Of a stretch of DNA of 64,000 bases, positions 36,319 to 44,980 are shown piece after piece; the stretch's first letter is position 1, and each line of letters starts with the position of its first letter. The notes under the pieces were generated by a model. That model worked only from the letters and a program-made list of their open reading frames with translations, searched no databases and was not told where the DNA came from. Source of the stretch: UBA6168 sp041741095 (GTDB lineage: Bacteria > Bacteroidota > Bacteroidia > Chitinophagales > Saprospiraceae); the NCBI GenBank assembly GCA_041741095.1, contig JBGSKQ010000102.1, positions 1 to 64,000 on the forward strand, given 5' to 3'. A program made the translations under genes and the position numbers.

Positions 36319-37023
36319 ATGGAAAACTACGCACCCACCAACACCCTGCCTATCACTGCATGGGCGGAAGACGACCGCCCCCGTGAAAAACTCTCCACCA
36401 AAGGCCGCCAAACCCTTTCCGATGCTGAATTGCTGGCCATTTTGCTGGGCTCTGGCTCCAGAAACGAATCGGCGGTGACGCTTGCCCAACGGATCATGGA
36501 TTCCGTGCAAAACAACCTCAGCGAACTGGGCAAACGCAGTTTATCCGATTTGATGAAATTCAAAGGCATTGGAGAAGCAAAGGCGATTACCATAGCTGCT
36601 GCGCTGGAACTGGGCCGCCGCCGCCAGTTTTCTACTTTGCTGGAGCGCCCTGTCATCAAAAGCAGCCGGGATGCCTATGAAATCATCGCCCCTCGCGTGG
36701 CTGACCTTACCTACGAGGAGTTTTGGATACTCATCCTCAACAAGGGCAATAAAGTAATGGCCCAGGAAAAAATCAGCATTGGCGGCACGGACGCCACGGT
36801 GGTGGATGCAAAAATCATTTTTCGCAGGGCCATTGAGGGTCAGGCGGTGAACATTATCCTTTGCCACAACCACCCTTCCGGCACCCTGCGCCCTAGCCCT
36901 GCCGACCTTGATTTGACCAAAAAACTAAAACAGGCGGGTGAAATTATCGGCGTCCATGTGCTCGACCATGTGATATTGACCGATGCAGGCTATTTCAGCT
37001 TTGCCGATGAAGGTATTTTGTAA
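36319..37023 (+). CDS. radC: RadC-family JAB1/MPN-domain protein
   Basis: The 234-residue protein has an N-terminal helix-hairpin-helix (LSDLMKFKGIGEAKAITIAAAL) and a C-terminal JAMM metal-binding motif HNHPSGTLRPSPADLDLT (about residues 182-199) with an upstream glutamate. RadC proteins were once linked to DNA repair; the present view is that the role is uncertain. It ends with a good terminator that also serves the convergent rpsA gene. Confidence 0.9.
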   Translation: MENYAPTNTLPITAWAEDDRPREKLSTKGRQTLSDAELLAILLGSGSRNESAVTLAQRIMDSVQNNLSELGKRSLSDLMKFKGIGEAKAITIAAALELGRRRQFSTLLERPVIKSSRDAYEIIAPRVADLTYEEFWILILNKGNKVMAQEKISIGGTDATVVDAKIIFRRAIEGQAVNIILCHNHPSGTLRPSPADLDLTKKLKQAGEIIGVHVLDHVILTDAGYFSFADEGIL

Positions 37024-37029
37024 AAAAAA

Positions 37030-37055
37030 TCCCCGGCAAGCGAACCTGCCGGGGA
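37030..37055. terminator. Terminator between radC and rpsA
   Basis: CCCCGGCA (37031-37038) pairs perfectly with TGCCGGGG (37047-37054) around an 8-base loop. An A-run precedes it, which gives the T-run on the minus strand, so it most likely ends rpsA. Confidence 0.75.
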
Positions 37056-37082
37056 GTGGATATGCAGTAATTTTTCTAAAAA

Positions 37083-39158
37083 CTATTCTTCGTCTTTAGC
37101 TTCGTTTTCAGCGGCAGCGGCAGCGGCAGCATCGTCGGCCTGCTCTTGCAGTTGTTCCTTGATTTGGCTCAAGGCACCGAGATCGCCGAGGGTTGCCCGC
37201 TCAACGTTTGCTTGTTGCTTGCGTACCACCTGACGTGTTTCATCCACTTCCTTGTCTTTCTCCTTTTTCACCTGCTCGTCGGCCTCCCGGCGGATGTCGT
37301 CGAGGTAGCGGGTGTGGGAAACGAGGAGGCGCTTGTCGTCACGATTGAACTCAATGACCTTGAAGATGAGCACTTCGTCCACTTCGGCCATGGTGTTGTC
37401 TTCTTTGCGCAGGTGCTTGGCTGGGGCGAAAGCCTCCAGGCCGTGCGGCATCTGCACAATGGCACCACGGTCGTCGCGGCGTAGGATGGTAGCTTCGTGA
37501 TAAGAGCCGACCGGGAACACCTTCTCGAAAGTATCCCAAGGGTTCTCTTCCGTCTGCTTGTGGCCGAGGGAAAGCTTGCGGTTGTCCTTGTCCACTTCCA
37601 GGATGACGGAATCAATATCTGCACCCACTTTCGTGAATTCTGATGGGTGCGAGTAGCGCTTCGTCCAGGAAAGGTCCGAAATATGGATCATGCCGCCGAT
37701 ACCGTCTTCCAGTTCCACAAACACACCGTACTGGGTCAGGTTTTTCACCTTCACCGTGTGGCGGCTGCCCACTGGGAAACGCTCTTCGATTTCATCCCAA
37801 GGATCTTTGGTCAATTGCTTGATACTCAAGGACATCTTGCGTTCCTCACGGTCAATGGTGACCACTTTGGCTTCCAGTTCAGCGCCCATTTTGAAATAAT
37901 CTTTGGCGTTGATTTGTTGGTTGCCCCATGATACTTCGGAAACGTGGATCAAACCTTCCACACCCGGCATCACTTCGAGGAATGCGCCGTAGTCTTCTAC
38001 GTTCACTACTTTGCCTTTGATCACGTCGCCCTCTTTGATTTCCTGGGAAAGAACTTCCCATGGATGAGGCTGCAACTGCTTGAGGCCGAGCGAGATACGT
38101 TTTTTGTTCTCGTCGAAATCAAGTACAACGACGTTGATTTTCTGGTTGAGTGAAAGGATTTCGTTCGGGTGGTTGATACGGCCCCACGAGATGTCGGTGA
38201 TGTACAGCAAGCCGTCCACACCACCGAGGTCGAGGAATGCACCGAAGTCGGTAATGTTTTTGACCAAACCTTCGAGCACCTGGCCTTTTTCAAGGCGGGC
38301 GATGATGGCATCGCGCTGCTCGGCGAGGTCGCTTTCGATAAGTGCTTTGTGGGAAACAACGGCGTTTTTAATTTGCTCGTTGATTTTCACTACTTTAAAA
38401 TCCATCTGTTTGCCCACGAATTGATCGTAGTCAAGGATGGGTTTGATGTCAATTTGCGAACCAGGGAGGAAGGTCTCCAGGCCGCTGCAATCAACGATAA
38501 GGCCGCCTTTGGTTTTGCTGATGACCGTACCACGAATGACCGTACCGTTTTCAAAGGAATCCTTAATGGCCTCCCATGAGCGCAGCAATTTGGCTTTGCG
38601 GCGTGACAGCACCAACTGGCCCCTTTCGTCTTCTTGTTTTTCAACATAAACGTCAACGTAGTCGCCAATTTTCAGGTCGGGCATATCTTTGAAATCGCCA
38701 AGCGACACCAAGCCGTCTGATTTGAAGTTGACATCCAGCACGACGTCGCCTGCGTTGATAGCAGTAACCCTACCTTTCACTATCTCGTTTTCCAACAGGG
38801 ACGTGAGGGTGTGGTCGTACTGATCCACGTATTTTTGGCGCTGATCGGCTGTGTAGGCTTGGCCATGCTTGTTGGTGGCCATCCAATCGAAATCGTCGAA
38901 AGCGCCTGTGTTTTGGGTGAAGAGTTCTTCGATGTTGACATCGTCCACATCTTCTTCCTCTTCTTCCTCCGAGATGGGCGCTTTTGCGGCTTCCACTTCG
39001 TCGGCCACTTCCACTTCGTCGGCCACTTCTTCTTCTTCCACCTCTTCCTCGGTTTCGGTTACGTCCGTTTCTTCAACAGCTGTTTCCTCAACGGCTGTTT
39101 CGGAGGTCACTTCGCTTGTTTCCTCCAGTTCATCAATTTTCTTGTTTTCTTCCAGCAT
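37083..39158 (-). CDS. rpsA: 30S ribosomal protein S1
   Basis: The 691-residue protein has six S1 RNA-binding domains, each starting with a V-x-G-x-V strand: VKGRVTAINAGDVVLDV, VIRGTVISKTKGGLIVDC, VLEGLVKNITDFGAFLDLGG, VIKGKVVNVEDYGAFLEV, HTVKVKNLTQYGVFVELEDG and HEATILRRDDRGAIVQMPHG. It binds mRNA and brings it to the small subunit. Unusual are a strongly acidic head (about 75 residues, mostly Glu/Val/Asp) and an Ala/Glu tail. Bacteroidota mRNAs rarely have Shine-Dalgarno sites, so S1-dependent initiation is expected. It has a near-perfect promoter upstream. Confidence 0.95.
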   Translation of the reverse strand: MLEENKKIDELEETSEVTSETAVEETAVEETDVTETEEEVEEEEVADEVEVADEVEAAKAPISEEEEEEDVDDVNIEELFTQNTGAFDDFDWMATNKHGQAYTADQRQKYVDQYDHTLTSLLENEIVKGRVTAINAGDVVLDVNFKSDGLVSLGDFKDMPDLKIGDYVDVYVEKQEDERGQLVLSRRKAKLLRSWEAIKDSFENGTVIRGTVISKTKGGLIVDCSGLETFLPGSQIDIKPILDYDQFVGKQMDFKVVKINEQIKNAVVSHKALIESDLAEQRDAIIARLEKGQVLEGLVKNITDFGAFLDLGGVDGLLYITDISWGRINHPNEILSLNQKINVVVLDFDENKKRISLGLKQLQPHPWEVLSQEIKEGDVIKGKVVNVEDYGAFLEVMPGVEGLIHVSEVSWGNQQINAKDYFKMGAELEAKVVTIDREERKMSLSIKQLTKDPWDEIEERFPVGSRHTVKVKNLTQYGVFVELEDGIGGMIHISDLSWTKRYSHPSEFTKVGADIDSVILEVDKDNRKLSLGHKQTEENPWDTFEKVFPVGSYHEATILRRDDRGAIVQMPHGLEAFAPAKHLRKEDNTMAEVDEVLIFKVIEFNRDDKRLLVSHTRYLDDIRREADEQVKKEKDKEVDETRQVVRKQQANVERATLGDLGALSQIKEQLQEQADDAAAAAAAENEAKDEE

Positions 39159-39291
39159 TGACAGAATGCTTTTAAATAAGTTAAAAAAATTGGCACAATT
39201 GATTTTGGCAAAAACCTATTTCAAAAAGGCCGTTTTCACTCCCTTTTCCCTGAAAAATATCCTGTTGGGATACCCTTTGGGAAAAGCGGCG

Positions 39292-39322
39292 CAAAGGTAA
39301 ACCCTTTCCCCGCCGATCCAAA
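39292..39322 (-). promoter_or_regulatory. rpsA promoter
   Basis: On the minus strand TTTG (39322-39319) is followed after 19 bases by TACCTTTG (39299-39292), a full consensus match, leaving a leader of about 125 bases before the rpsA ATG. This leader could be the site of S1 autoregulation, which is known in other bacteria. Confidence 0.65.
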
Positions 39323-39562
39323 AAAATGCTTGCTTTTTATTCGATTTGCAGGCATCGTTTGACCGAAACTGATTATTTTCACAAAAGTTTGGACTGGAAA
39401 ATGGCCGGATCGTCAACTTTTCTATCTCAAATTTGTCACCCATACATGCCCTGAAGCCAATTTTATCATCAGAAAAGGAGAATAAGAAGGGTGTGGTGTG
39501 AAGGTTTGATGCCTTAATAGCGGCCAACCTTTGGCCACGACCCTTTAAGAAAATACTTTGTC
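39323..39562. other. Divergent intergenic region
   Basis: This AT-rich stretch between rpsA (minus) and the 39563 gene (plus) holds no convincing gene. A 103-codon minus-strand frame across the rpsA promoter (39216-39527) is judged spurious. Confidence 0.4.
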
Positions 39563-39871
39563 ATGGCGCTATTTAATTTTTTAAAAAACCAGAAACCTGT
39601 CCCCTTTACCTATCATCCCCGTTTTTACGATGAAAGGAAAGAGACATTTCAAGAACGGCTGAAAAAAGCGCAGGATTTGGCAGGCGACGACCCCGAAGCG
39701 CTGAAAAGGCGCATCAGGAGTAGCCTACAAAAACGGAGCGGCTACGTGCCCGACCGCCGCTACCGATCCAAGCAGGCTGCTAAATCCAATATGATGGTAA
39801 TGGCCATCCTCGTAATATTGATAGCGATTACATTCCTATATTTGCCCCGTATCTTGCAATACTTAGAGTAA
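39563..39871 (+). CDS. Small single-span membrane protein upstream of mutL
   Basis: The 102-residue protein begins MALFNFLKNQKPVPFTYHPR, continues with a charged segment (ERLKKAQDLAGDDPEALKRR) and ends with one membrane helix, MMVMAILVILIAITFLYLP. Small tail-anchored proteins of this type are commonly found beside mutL in Bacteroidota. The gap to mutL is 15 bases, so the two form an operon. The function is not known. Confidence 0.7.
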   Translation: MALFNFLKNQKPVPFTYHPRFYDERKETFQERLKKAQDLAGDDPEALKRRIRSSLQKRSGYVPDRRYRSKQAAKSNMMVMAILVILIAITFLYLPRILQYLE

Positions 39872-39886
39872 AACTATAACCTGCAC

Positions 39887-41809
39887 ATGGCTGACATCAT
39901 TCAGCTACTTCCAGAATCCATTGCCAATCAAATCGCTGCCGGGGAGGTCGTGCAGCGGCCATCTTCGGTGGTGAAAGAGTTGATGGAAAACGCCATTGAT
40001 GCCGGGGCTAACAGCATCAAACTCATCATAAAAGAAGCCGGAAAAGCACTCATCCAAGTCATTGACAACGGCTGCGGAATGTCCGAAACCGATGCCCGCA
40101 TGAGTTTTGAGCGCCACGCCACCTCGAAAATCCGAGAAGCAAAAGACCTGTTTTCTATCCGCACGATGGGCTTCCGGGGCGAAGCGATGGCCTCCATCGC
40201 AGCAGTGGCGCAGGTTGAAATGCGCACACGACTCCACAAAAACGAACTCGGCACCCGCATCGTCATCGAAGGCTCACAGGTACAGGCACAAGAGGCTTGC
40301 CAATGCACCGGTGGCACGAACCTCCAGATAAAGAACCTGTTTTTCAACGTACCGGCCCGACGCAACTTCCTGAAATCCAATGCAATAGAAATGCGCCACA
40401 TCCTCGACGAGTTCCAGCGGGTAGCGCTGGCGAATACGGATGTGTTTTGCTCCCTGCACCACAACGGCACGGAAATGTTCCATCTGCCGCCGGGCAATTT
40501 GCGGCAGCGCATCGTAGGCATTTTTGGCAATGCCTTCAACCCCAAACTGGTGCCAGTGACAGAGGAAACTGATGTGATGACCATTACGGGTTTTATAGGC
40601 AAGCCCGAATTTGCCCGCAAAACCAGGGGCGAGCAGTTGTTTTTTGTCAACCAGCGTTTCATCAAAAGCGGCTACCTGCACCACGCCGTCATGTCGGCCT
40701 ACGAAGATTTGCTCCCGCCCGATACGTTCCCCTTTTATGTGCTTTTTATTGAAATGGATCCGGCACGGATTGACATCAACGTACACCCGACCAAGCAAGA
40801 AATCAAATTCGACGATGAGCGCCTGGTCTATAATTATTTAAAAGTGGCGGTGCGCCATGCATTGGGACAGTACAGCGTGATGCCCACCCTTGATTTTGAA
40901 CAGGAAACATCTTTTTCTCCGGTACAGAACTTTGGTTTGCCATTCAAAGTCGGCAGCCAGGAAGAATTTGAACAGGAACTTTCCCAAAACAAAAGGAGCG
41001 GCAGCGGCAGCACCTTATCGGGCGGTTTTGAAAAAACAAACAGCCAGCGTGAAAGCTCCAATTTGAAAAATTGGCAAAAACTGTTTGAAGGTGTGGAAGA
41101 CGAATTGGAAGAAGGGTTGGCGTCCAAGGATGACGAGGCCAACAGCGGCAGCATCACCATTGAAAGTACCTGGTCGTCTTCAATAGAAATGGACGATACG
41201 GTGGGCAGTTTTTCAAAAAACCAAAAAGAGCCTTATCAGATACATGCTTCTTACATCGTCAGCCATATAAAATCGGGCTTCCTGCTCATTGATCAGCAGG
41301 CGGCACATGAGCGCATATTGTACGAGCGCTATTTGGAGGCTTTGGAAAATAAAGAGACATACACACAGAAACAGCTTTTCCCAAAAACACTCAGCCTGCC
41401 CACGGCAGATGCCGCCATTTTAAGCGACATTTTGCCACAAATCAACTTGCTTGGCTTCGACATCCAGGAATTTGGCAAAGACACATTTATTATACATGGT
41501 GTGCCTTCAGATCTGGTCGGCGGGAAGAATGAAGTGAAACTCATCGAATCCTTGTTGGATCAATATAAACAAAACCTCGATCTTAGCCTTGAAATCCGTG
41601 ACAATATCGCCCGTAGCATGGCCCGCAGCGCTGCTACCAAACGTGGCCAAAACCTTACTGTTGTTGAGATGCAGGAGTTGATAGACCAACTTTTTGCTTG
41701 CGCAATGCCCTTCAAAAGCCCAACCGGGCGCAGTTGTTTCCTGACTTATGATTTGGAAGACTTGGAGGAACGGTTTACTAGAGTAAGAACGATGAACGAT
41801 GAACGATGA
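39887..41809 (+). CDS. mutL: DNA mismatch repair protein MutL
   Basis: The 640-residue protein couples mismatch recognition by MutS to strand removal. The GHKL ATPase domain shows MENAIDAGAN, DNGCGM and TMGFRGEAMASIA, and the linker (about residues 340-440) is Ser/Glu-rich. The C-terminal dimerisation domain has DQQAAHERILYE (about 475), where endonuclease-active MutL has DQHAxxExxxxE. The last motif usually reading CPHGRP is replaced by MPFKSPTGRS. The metal-site His is therefore Gln, and nicking activity is doubtful. The final codons lie in an iterated-word hairpin. Confidence 0.93.
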   Translation: MADIIQLLPESIANQIAAGEVVQRPSSVVKELMENAIDAGANSIKLIIKEAGKALIQVIDNGCGMSETDARMSFERHATSKIREAKDLFSIRTMGFRGEAMASIAAVAQVEMRTRLHKNELGTRIVIEGSQVQAQEACQCTGGTNLQIKNLFFNVPARRNFLKSNAIEMRHILDEFQRVALANTDVFCSLHHNGTEMFHLPPGNLRQRIVGIFGNAFNPKLVPVTEETDVMTITGFIGKPEFARKTRGEQLFFVNQRFIKSGYLHHAVMSAYEDLLPPDTFPFYVLFIEMDPARIDINVHPTKQEIKFDDERLVYNYLKVAVRHALGQYSVMPTLDFEQETSFSPVQNFGLPFKVGSQEEFEQELSQNKRSGSGSTLSGGFEKTNSQRESSNLKNWQKLFEGVEDELEEGLASKDDEANSGSITIESTWSSSIEMDDTVGSFSKNQKEPYQIHASYIVSHIKSGFLLIDQQAAHERILYERYLEALENKETYTQKQLFPKTLSLPTADAAILSDILPQINLLGFDIQEFGKDTFIIHGVPSDLVGGKNEVKLIESLLDQYKQNLDLSLEIRDNIARSMARSAATKRGQNLTVVEMQELIDQLFACAMPFKSPTGRSCFLTYDLEDLEERFTRVRTMNDER

Positions 41810-41838
41810 ACGAGTTAAGCGTCCGTTCATCGTTCATC
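41791..41838. repeat. Iterated-word hairpin at the mutL 3' end
   Basis: Three copies of the word GATGAAC end the mutL frame. GATGAACGATGAACG (41798-41812) pairs perfectly with CGTTCATCGTTCATC (41824-41838) around an 11-base loop. It separates mutL from the convergent DUF2911 gene and could act as a terminator, though there is no long T-run. Confidence 0.7.
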
Positions 41839-41850
41839 AGTCATCCTTTC

Positions 41851-42702
41851 TTATTTCATCTTCGCTTTCCATTCGGTGATGGACTCAGTATTCATCCTTT
41901 CGTAGTCTTTGTTGCCAGCTTCCATCGCCAGCGACTTGGAGCGCTCGGCAGTTTTGATGGCATCGGCATGTTTGCCCATAGCGGCCTGAACCAATGATTC
42001 CTGGCGGAGTTTCCAGAATTTTGGATCCATTTCGTTGGATTTGTGCAGCCATTCGTAGGCCTTGTTCAAATCTTTGCCAGACTCAAAATAGTAACGGCCA
42101 GCAGAGTAATAGTCATCGGCGGTTGGGCCGCCCATGGCACGGGTGATGGATTTGGAAACTACCTCGTCCGTGTTCAGTTCAATGGGGAAAGAAACCCAAG
42201 TTTTTTCCCATCCAATGCCCATCGTGCATTTGTCGTTGGCTAAATCGCCGATGTCAATCATGAAAGACTCAATGTTGAACGGCATTTCTTCCGTTTTTGC
42301 ACTGAAGCGGGTAGCTTCCTTGGCGGCATCCCATTTTTCAGGCAGGCCCCAGTTTTCAGTGTCCGTGTAGAAAATAATGTCCCATGAGCCTTTGTTGGGT
42401 ACAGTGAAAACAGCGTAAGAACCAGCTTTCAGTTCTTTCCCACCGATTTTCACGGCGTCGCTGAAGGTGACCATCGTGTTTTTGTTGGCACCGGTACGCC
42501 ACATTTCACCGTAAGGCACCAGCCCACCAAAGATGGTGCGGCCTTTGGCGCTTGGGCGGCTGTAATCCACGGTGATGTCAGTTAAGCCCACCGTTTGGGT
42601 CAACTTGCAAGCCGGGCTGGGTGCCGGCGTTTTAATCTGGGCCTTGGCCACTGTCAGGCTAAAAGCAGAGATTGTGAGGAGTGTAACCAATACTTTTTTC
42701 AT
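41851..42702 (-). CDS. DUF2911 secreted protein
   Basis: The 283-residue product has a signal peptide (MKKVLVTLLTISAFSLTVAKAQ). Residues 25-170 match DUF2911: SPACKLTQTVGLTDITVDYSR, GRTIFGGLVPYGEMWRTGAN, ELKAGSYAVFTVPNKGSWDI. The last 100 residues are helical and TPR-like (AGRYYFESGKDLNKAYEWLH). This family is widespread in Bacteroidota and its role is unknown; a periplasmic location is likely. It is transcribed alone. Confidence 0.85.
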   Translation of the reverse strand: MKKVLVTLLTISAFSLTVAKAQIKTPAPSPACKLTQTVGLTDITVDYSRPSAKGRTIFGGLVPYGEMWRTGANKNTMVTFSDAVKIGGKELKAGSYAVFTVPNKGSWDIIFYTDTENWGLPEKWDAAKEATRFSAKTEEMPFNIESFMIDIGDLANDKCTMGIGWEKTWVSFPIELNTDEVVSKSITRAMGGPTADDYYSAGRYYFESGKDLNKAYEWLHKSNEMDPKFWKLRQESLVQAAMGKHADAIKTAERSKSLAMEAGNKDYERMNTESITEWKAKMK

Positions 42703-42860
42703 TATGATCTTATTTTGTTAAAAATTTATTGGGGGTGAAATTACCAATTAATGGTTCAAAGCTAAAACCTGCTTTTGCCGCCTTAACGATTTTATAACGC
42801 ATTGGGAAATTGTGACGGGTTACGCCCCTCCTAAGCGTACCAGCGCCGGGTTAATTTTCC

Positions 42861-42868
42861 TACCTTTG
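42861..42868 (+). promoter_or_regulatory. Possible -7 box of dnaX
   Basis: TACCTTTG matches TAnnTTTG exactly and lies 71 bases before the dnaX ATG. A matching upstream TTTG is not evident. Confidence 0.35.
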
Positions 42869-42939
42869 CCATTCATGTTGGCGACATGGCCAGTGCCCAA
42901 ACTGCCTACTTGTCCAACGCCTACCCGTTTTTTTTAAAG

Positions 42940-44952
42940 ATGAGTTTTGTAGTATCCGCAAGAAAATACCGCCCTGCCAAGTTCGAAGATGTAGTCGGAC
43001 AGGAGCATGTGTCGCAGACCCTGAAAAAGGCTTTGCAGACCGACCACCTGGCGCATGCTTTTCTGTTCACCGGCCCCCGTGGCGTGGGCAAAACGACCTG
43101 TGCCCGTATTTTGGCCAAAGTGCTCAACTGTCAGAATGTATCCAAGAATTTTGAACCATGCGGCGAGTGCGACAGTTGCCAATCATTTAATAAAAATGCC
43201 TCCTTCAACATCATGGAGTTGGACGCAGCCTCCAACAACAGCGTTGAACATATCCGCTCCCTCGTGGAGCAAGTACGATTTCAGCCGCAGCAGGGCAAGT
43301 ACAAAGTGTTCATCATAGACGAGGTACACATGCTCTCGCAGGCGGCTTTCAATGCTTTTTTGAAAACGCTGGAGGAGCCGCCATCTTACGCCATTTTCAT
43401 TTTGGCGACCACGGAGAAGCACAAGATCATCCCCACCATCCTTTCCCGCTGCCAGATTTTTGATTTCAAAAGGATACAGATCAAGGAAATCGTGTCCCAC
43501 TTGCAGAACATCTGCCAGCAGGAAGGCATTGATGCTGAAAAAGAAGCCCTGCACATCATCGCCCAAAAAGCGGACGGTGCGCTGCGGGATGCCCTTTCGA
43601 TATTCGACCGCATCGTCAGTTTTTCTGGTAAAAAAATCACTTACGAGGATGTGATCACCAACCTCAACGTCCTGGATTACGATTATTATTTCCGCTTTAC
43701 GGACGCCCTCTTGACGGAAGACCTGCCGCAAGTGATGCTCATTTTCAATGACGTGCTGCGCAATGGCTTCGATGGCGATCTTTTTATCAACGGCCTGGCA
43801 GAGCACCTGCGCAACCTGCTCGTCTGCAAGGATGCCGAGACCCTGCGCCTGCTCGAAGTGAGCGACGCCCTAAAAGAGCGTTATGGCCAACAGGCATCTG
43901 TCGCGCCCGTATCCTTCATCCTTACCGCTCTCAACCTCTGCAACGACTGCGACATCAACTACAAAATGGCTCGCAACAAGCCTTTGCACGTGGAGACCTA
44001 TTTGATAAAAATGTGCTTCATTGGCCGTGCAGTCAAACTTGCCAATGGCGAACAGCATCTGTCACTGGCAGTTGGGGCTGAAAAAAAAACGGCTGACGGT
44101 TCTTTAGTGAGTCGTCTTCAGTCTTCAGTCCGCAGTCCGCAATCCGCAGTCGTGGAACCTCAGCAGAAGTCAAATGGGGAAGAATCAATGAATGGCAGTT
44201 TGGGGAAAGTGGGCGCAGATGGGAGGGACGTTGATACAAAAGAGATAAAAGTGCTTGTAAATCAAGCGATTGAGCAAGATGAGGCCGAAGAGGAAATAGC
44301 AGAAGAATTGTATGATGAAATAAGTGTTGAAGAGGAGTTTTTGCAAGAAGATTTTAGTGGAACAATTGAAGAAATAGAAGAAGAAGAAGAAGAAGAGCCT
44401 CCGATGGCAGCCAATGAACCAACGCCTGTTTTTGAAAAAACACCTTCACCTTCCGAAACACCTTCCATTAAATCTTCCCTGCGAAAACCAACAATGGGCA
44501 GCCTGCCTACTTTCCAGTCGCTCGATTCGCTCCACGATGAAATAGAAAAGGCCGAAACAAACGGCAAGGGCAAAAAAGAAGCAAAACTCACCGAGGAAGA
44601 CTTAAAAACTGCCTGGTATTCCTACATAGAAACTTCAAACAAAGACTCGGTAAGAACCATTTTAAAAGGAGCGGAAATCAGCATCGAAGGCGAGGAGGTC
44701 ATGGCCATTGTCGGCTCGGCATTGGCCGAAAGCACCATCCGCCAAGAGGGCAGCTTGATGGAGTATTTGCGGGAGCAAATGCACGCCCCACGATTGGCAC
44801 TGAAGATTAGGCTCGATCCAGCCCGCTCCAATGCCGCCCCCGCCAAGCCCAAAAAAATGACGGATAGCGAAAAATATTGGGGTATGAAAACCGTGAACCC
44901 GCTGGTGGACGAAGTGCGCAAGCGTTTTAATTTAAAATTGGAAAGCGAATAA
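42940..44952 (+). CDS. dnaX: DNA polymerase III subunit gamma/tau
   Basis: The ATG at 42940 gives 670 residues. The clamp-loader ATPase shows FEDVVGQEHV, Walker A GPRGVGKTTCARILAK, zinc ligands CGECDSC, DEVHMLSQAAFNAFLKTLEE and sensor motifs before residue 200. Residues 360-370 end the ATPase module. A Ser/Gln-rich then very acidic linker (EEIEEEEEEEPP) leads to a C-terminal domain. The linker begins with a short-word repeat at 44105-44155. The upstream 18 codons in frame are not part of family alignments, so the later ATG is used. Operon with the flavin reductase gene is possible (28-base gap). Confidence 0.93.
   Translation: MSFVVSARKYRPAKFEDVVGQEHVSQTLKKALQTDHLAHAFLFTGPRGVGKTTCARILAKVLNCQNVSKNFEPCGECDSCQSFNKNASFNIMELDAASNNSVEHIRSLVEQVRFQPQQGKYKVFIIDEVHMLSQAAFNAFLKTLEEPPSYAIFILATTEKHKIIPTILSRCQIFDFKRIQIKEIVSHLQNICQQEGIDAEKEALHIIAQKADGALRDALSIFDRIVSFSGKKITYEDVITNLNVLDYDYYFRFTDALLTEDLPQVMLIFNDVLRNGFDGDLFINGLAEHLRNLLVCKDAETLRLLEVSDALKERYGQQASVAPVSFILTALNLCNDCDINYKMARNKPLHVETYLIKMCFIGRAVKLANGEQHLSLAVGAEKKTADGSLVSRLQSSVRSPQSAVVEPQQKSNGEESMNGSLGKVGADGRDVDTKEIKVLVNQAIEQDEAEEEIAEELYDEISVEEEFLQEDFSGTIEEIEEEEEEEPPMAANEPTPVFEKTPSPSETPSIKSSLRKPTMGSLPTFQSLDSLHDEIEKAETNGKGKKEAKLTEEDLKTAWYSYIETSNKDSVRTILKGAEISIEGEEVMAIVGSALAESTIRQEGSLMEYLREQMHAPRLALKIRLDPARSNAAPAKPKKMTDSEKYWGMKTVNPLVDEVRKRFNLKLESE
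44105..44155 (+). repeat. Short-word repeat inside dnaX
   Basis: Words such as CAGTCTT, CAGTCC and GCAGTCC are iterated with a period of 7-8 bases and read as a Ser/Gln/Pro/Val stretch (RLQSSVRSPQSAVVEPQQ). The same style of low-complexity word repeat occurs between genes elsewhere in this window; here it sits in a disordered linker. Confidence 0.55.
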
Positions 44953-44980
44953 GCGCAGTAAAAGCATTAAGATTTCAACT

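Noticed and set aside
39216..39527. 103-codon minus-strand frame upstream of rpsA
   Set aside because: It covers the rpsA promoter, has no family resemblance and has poor codon pattern.
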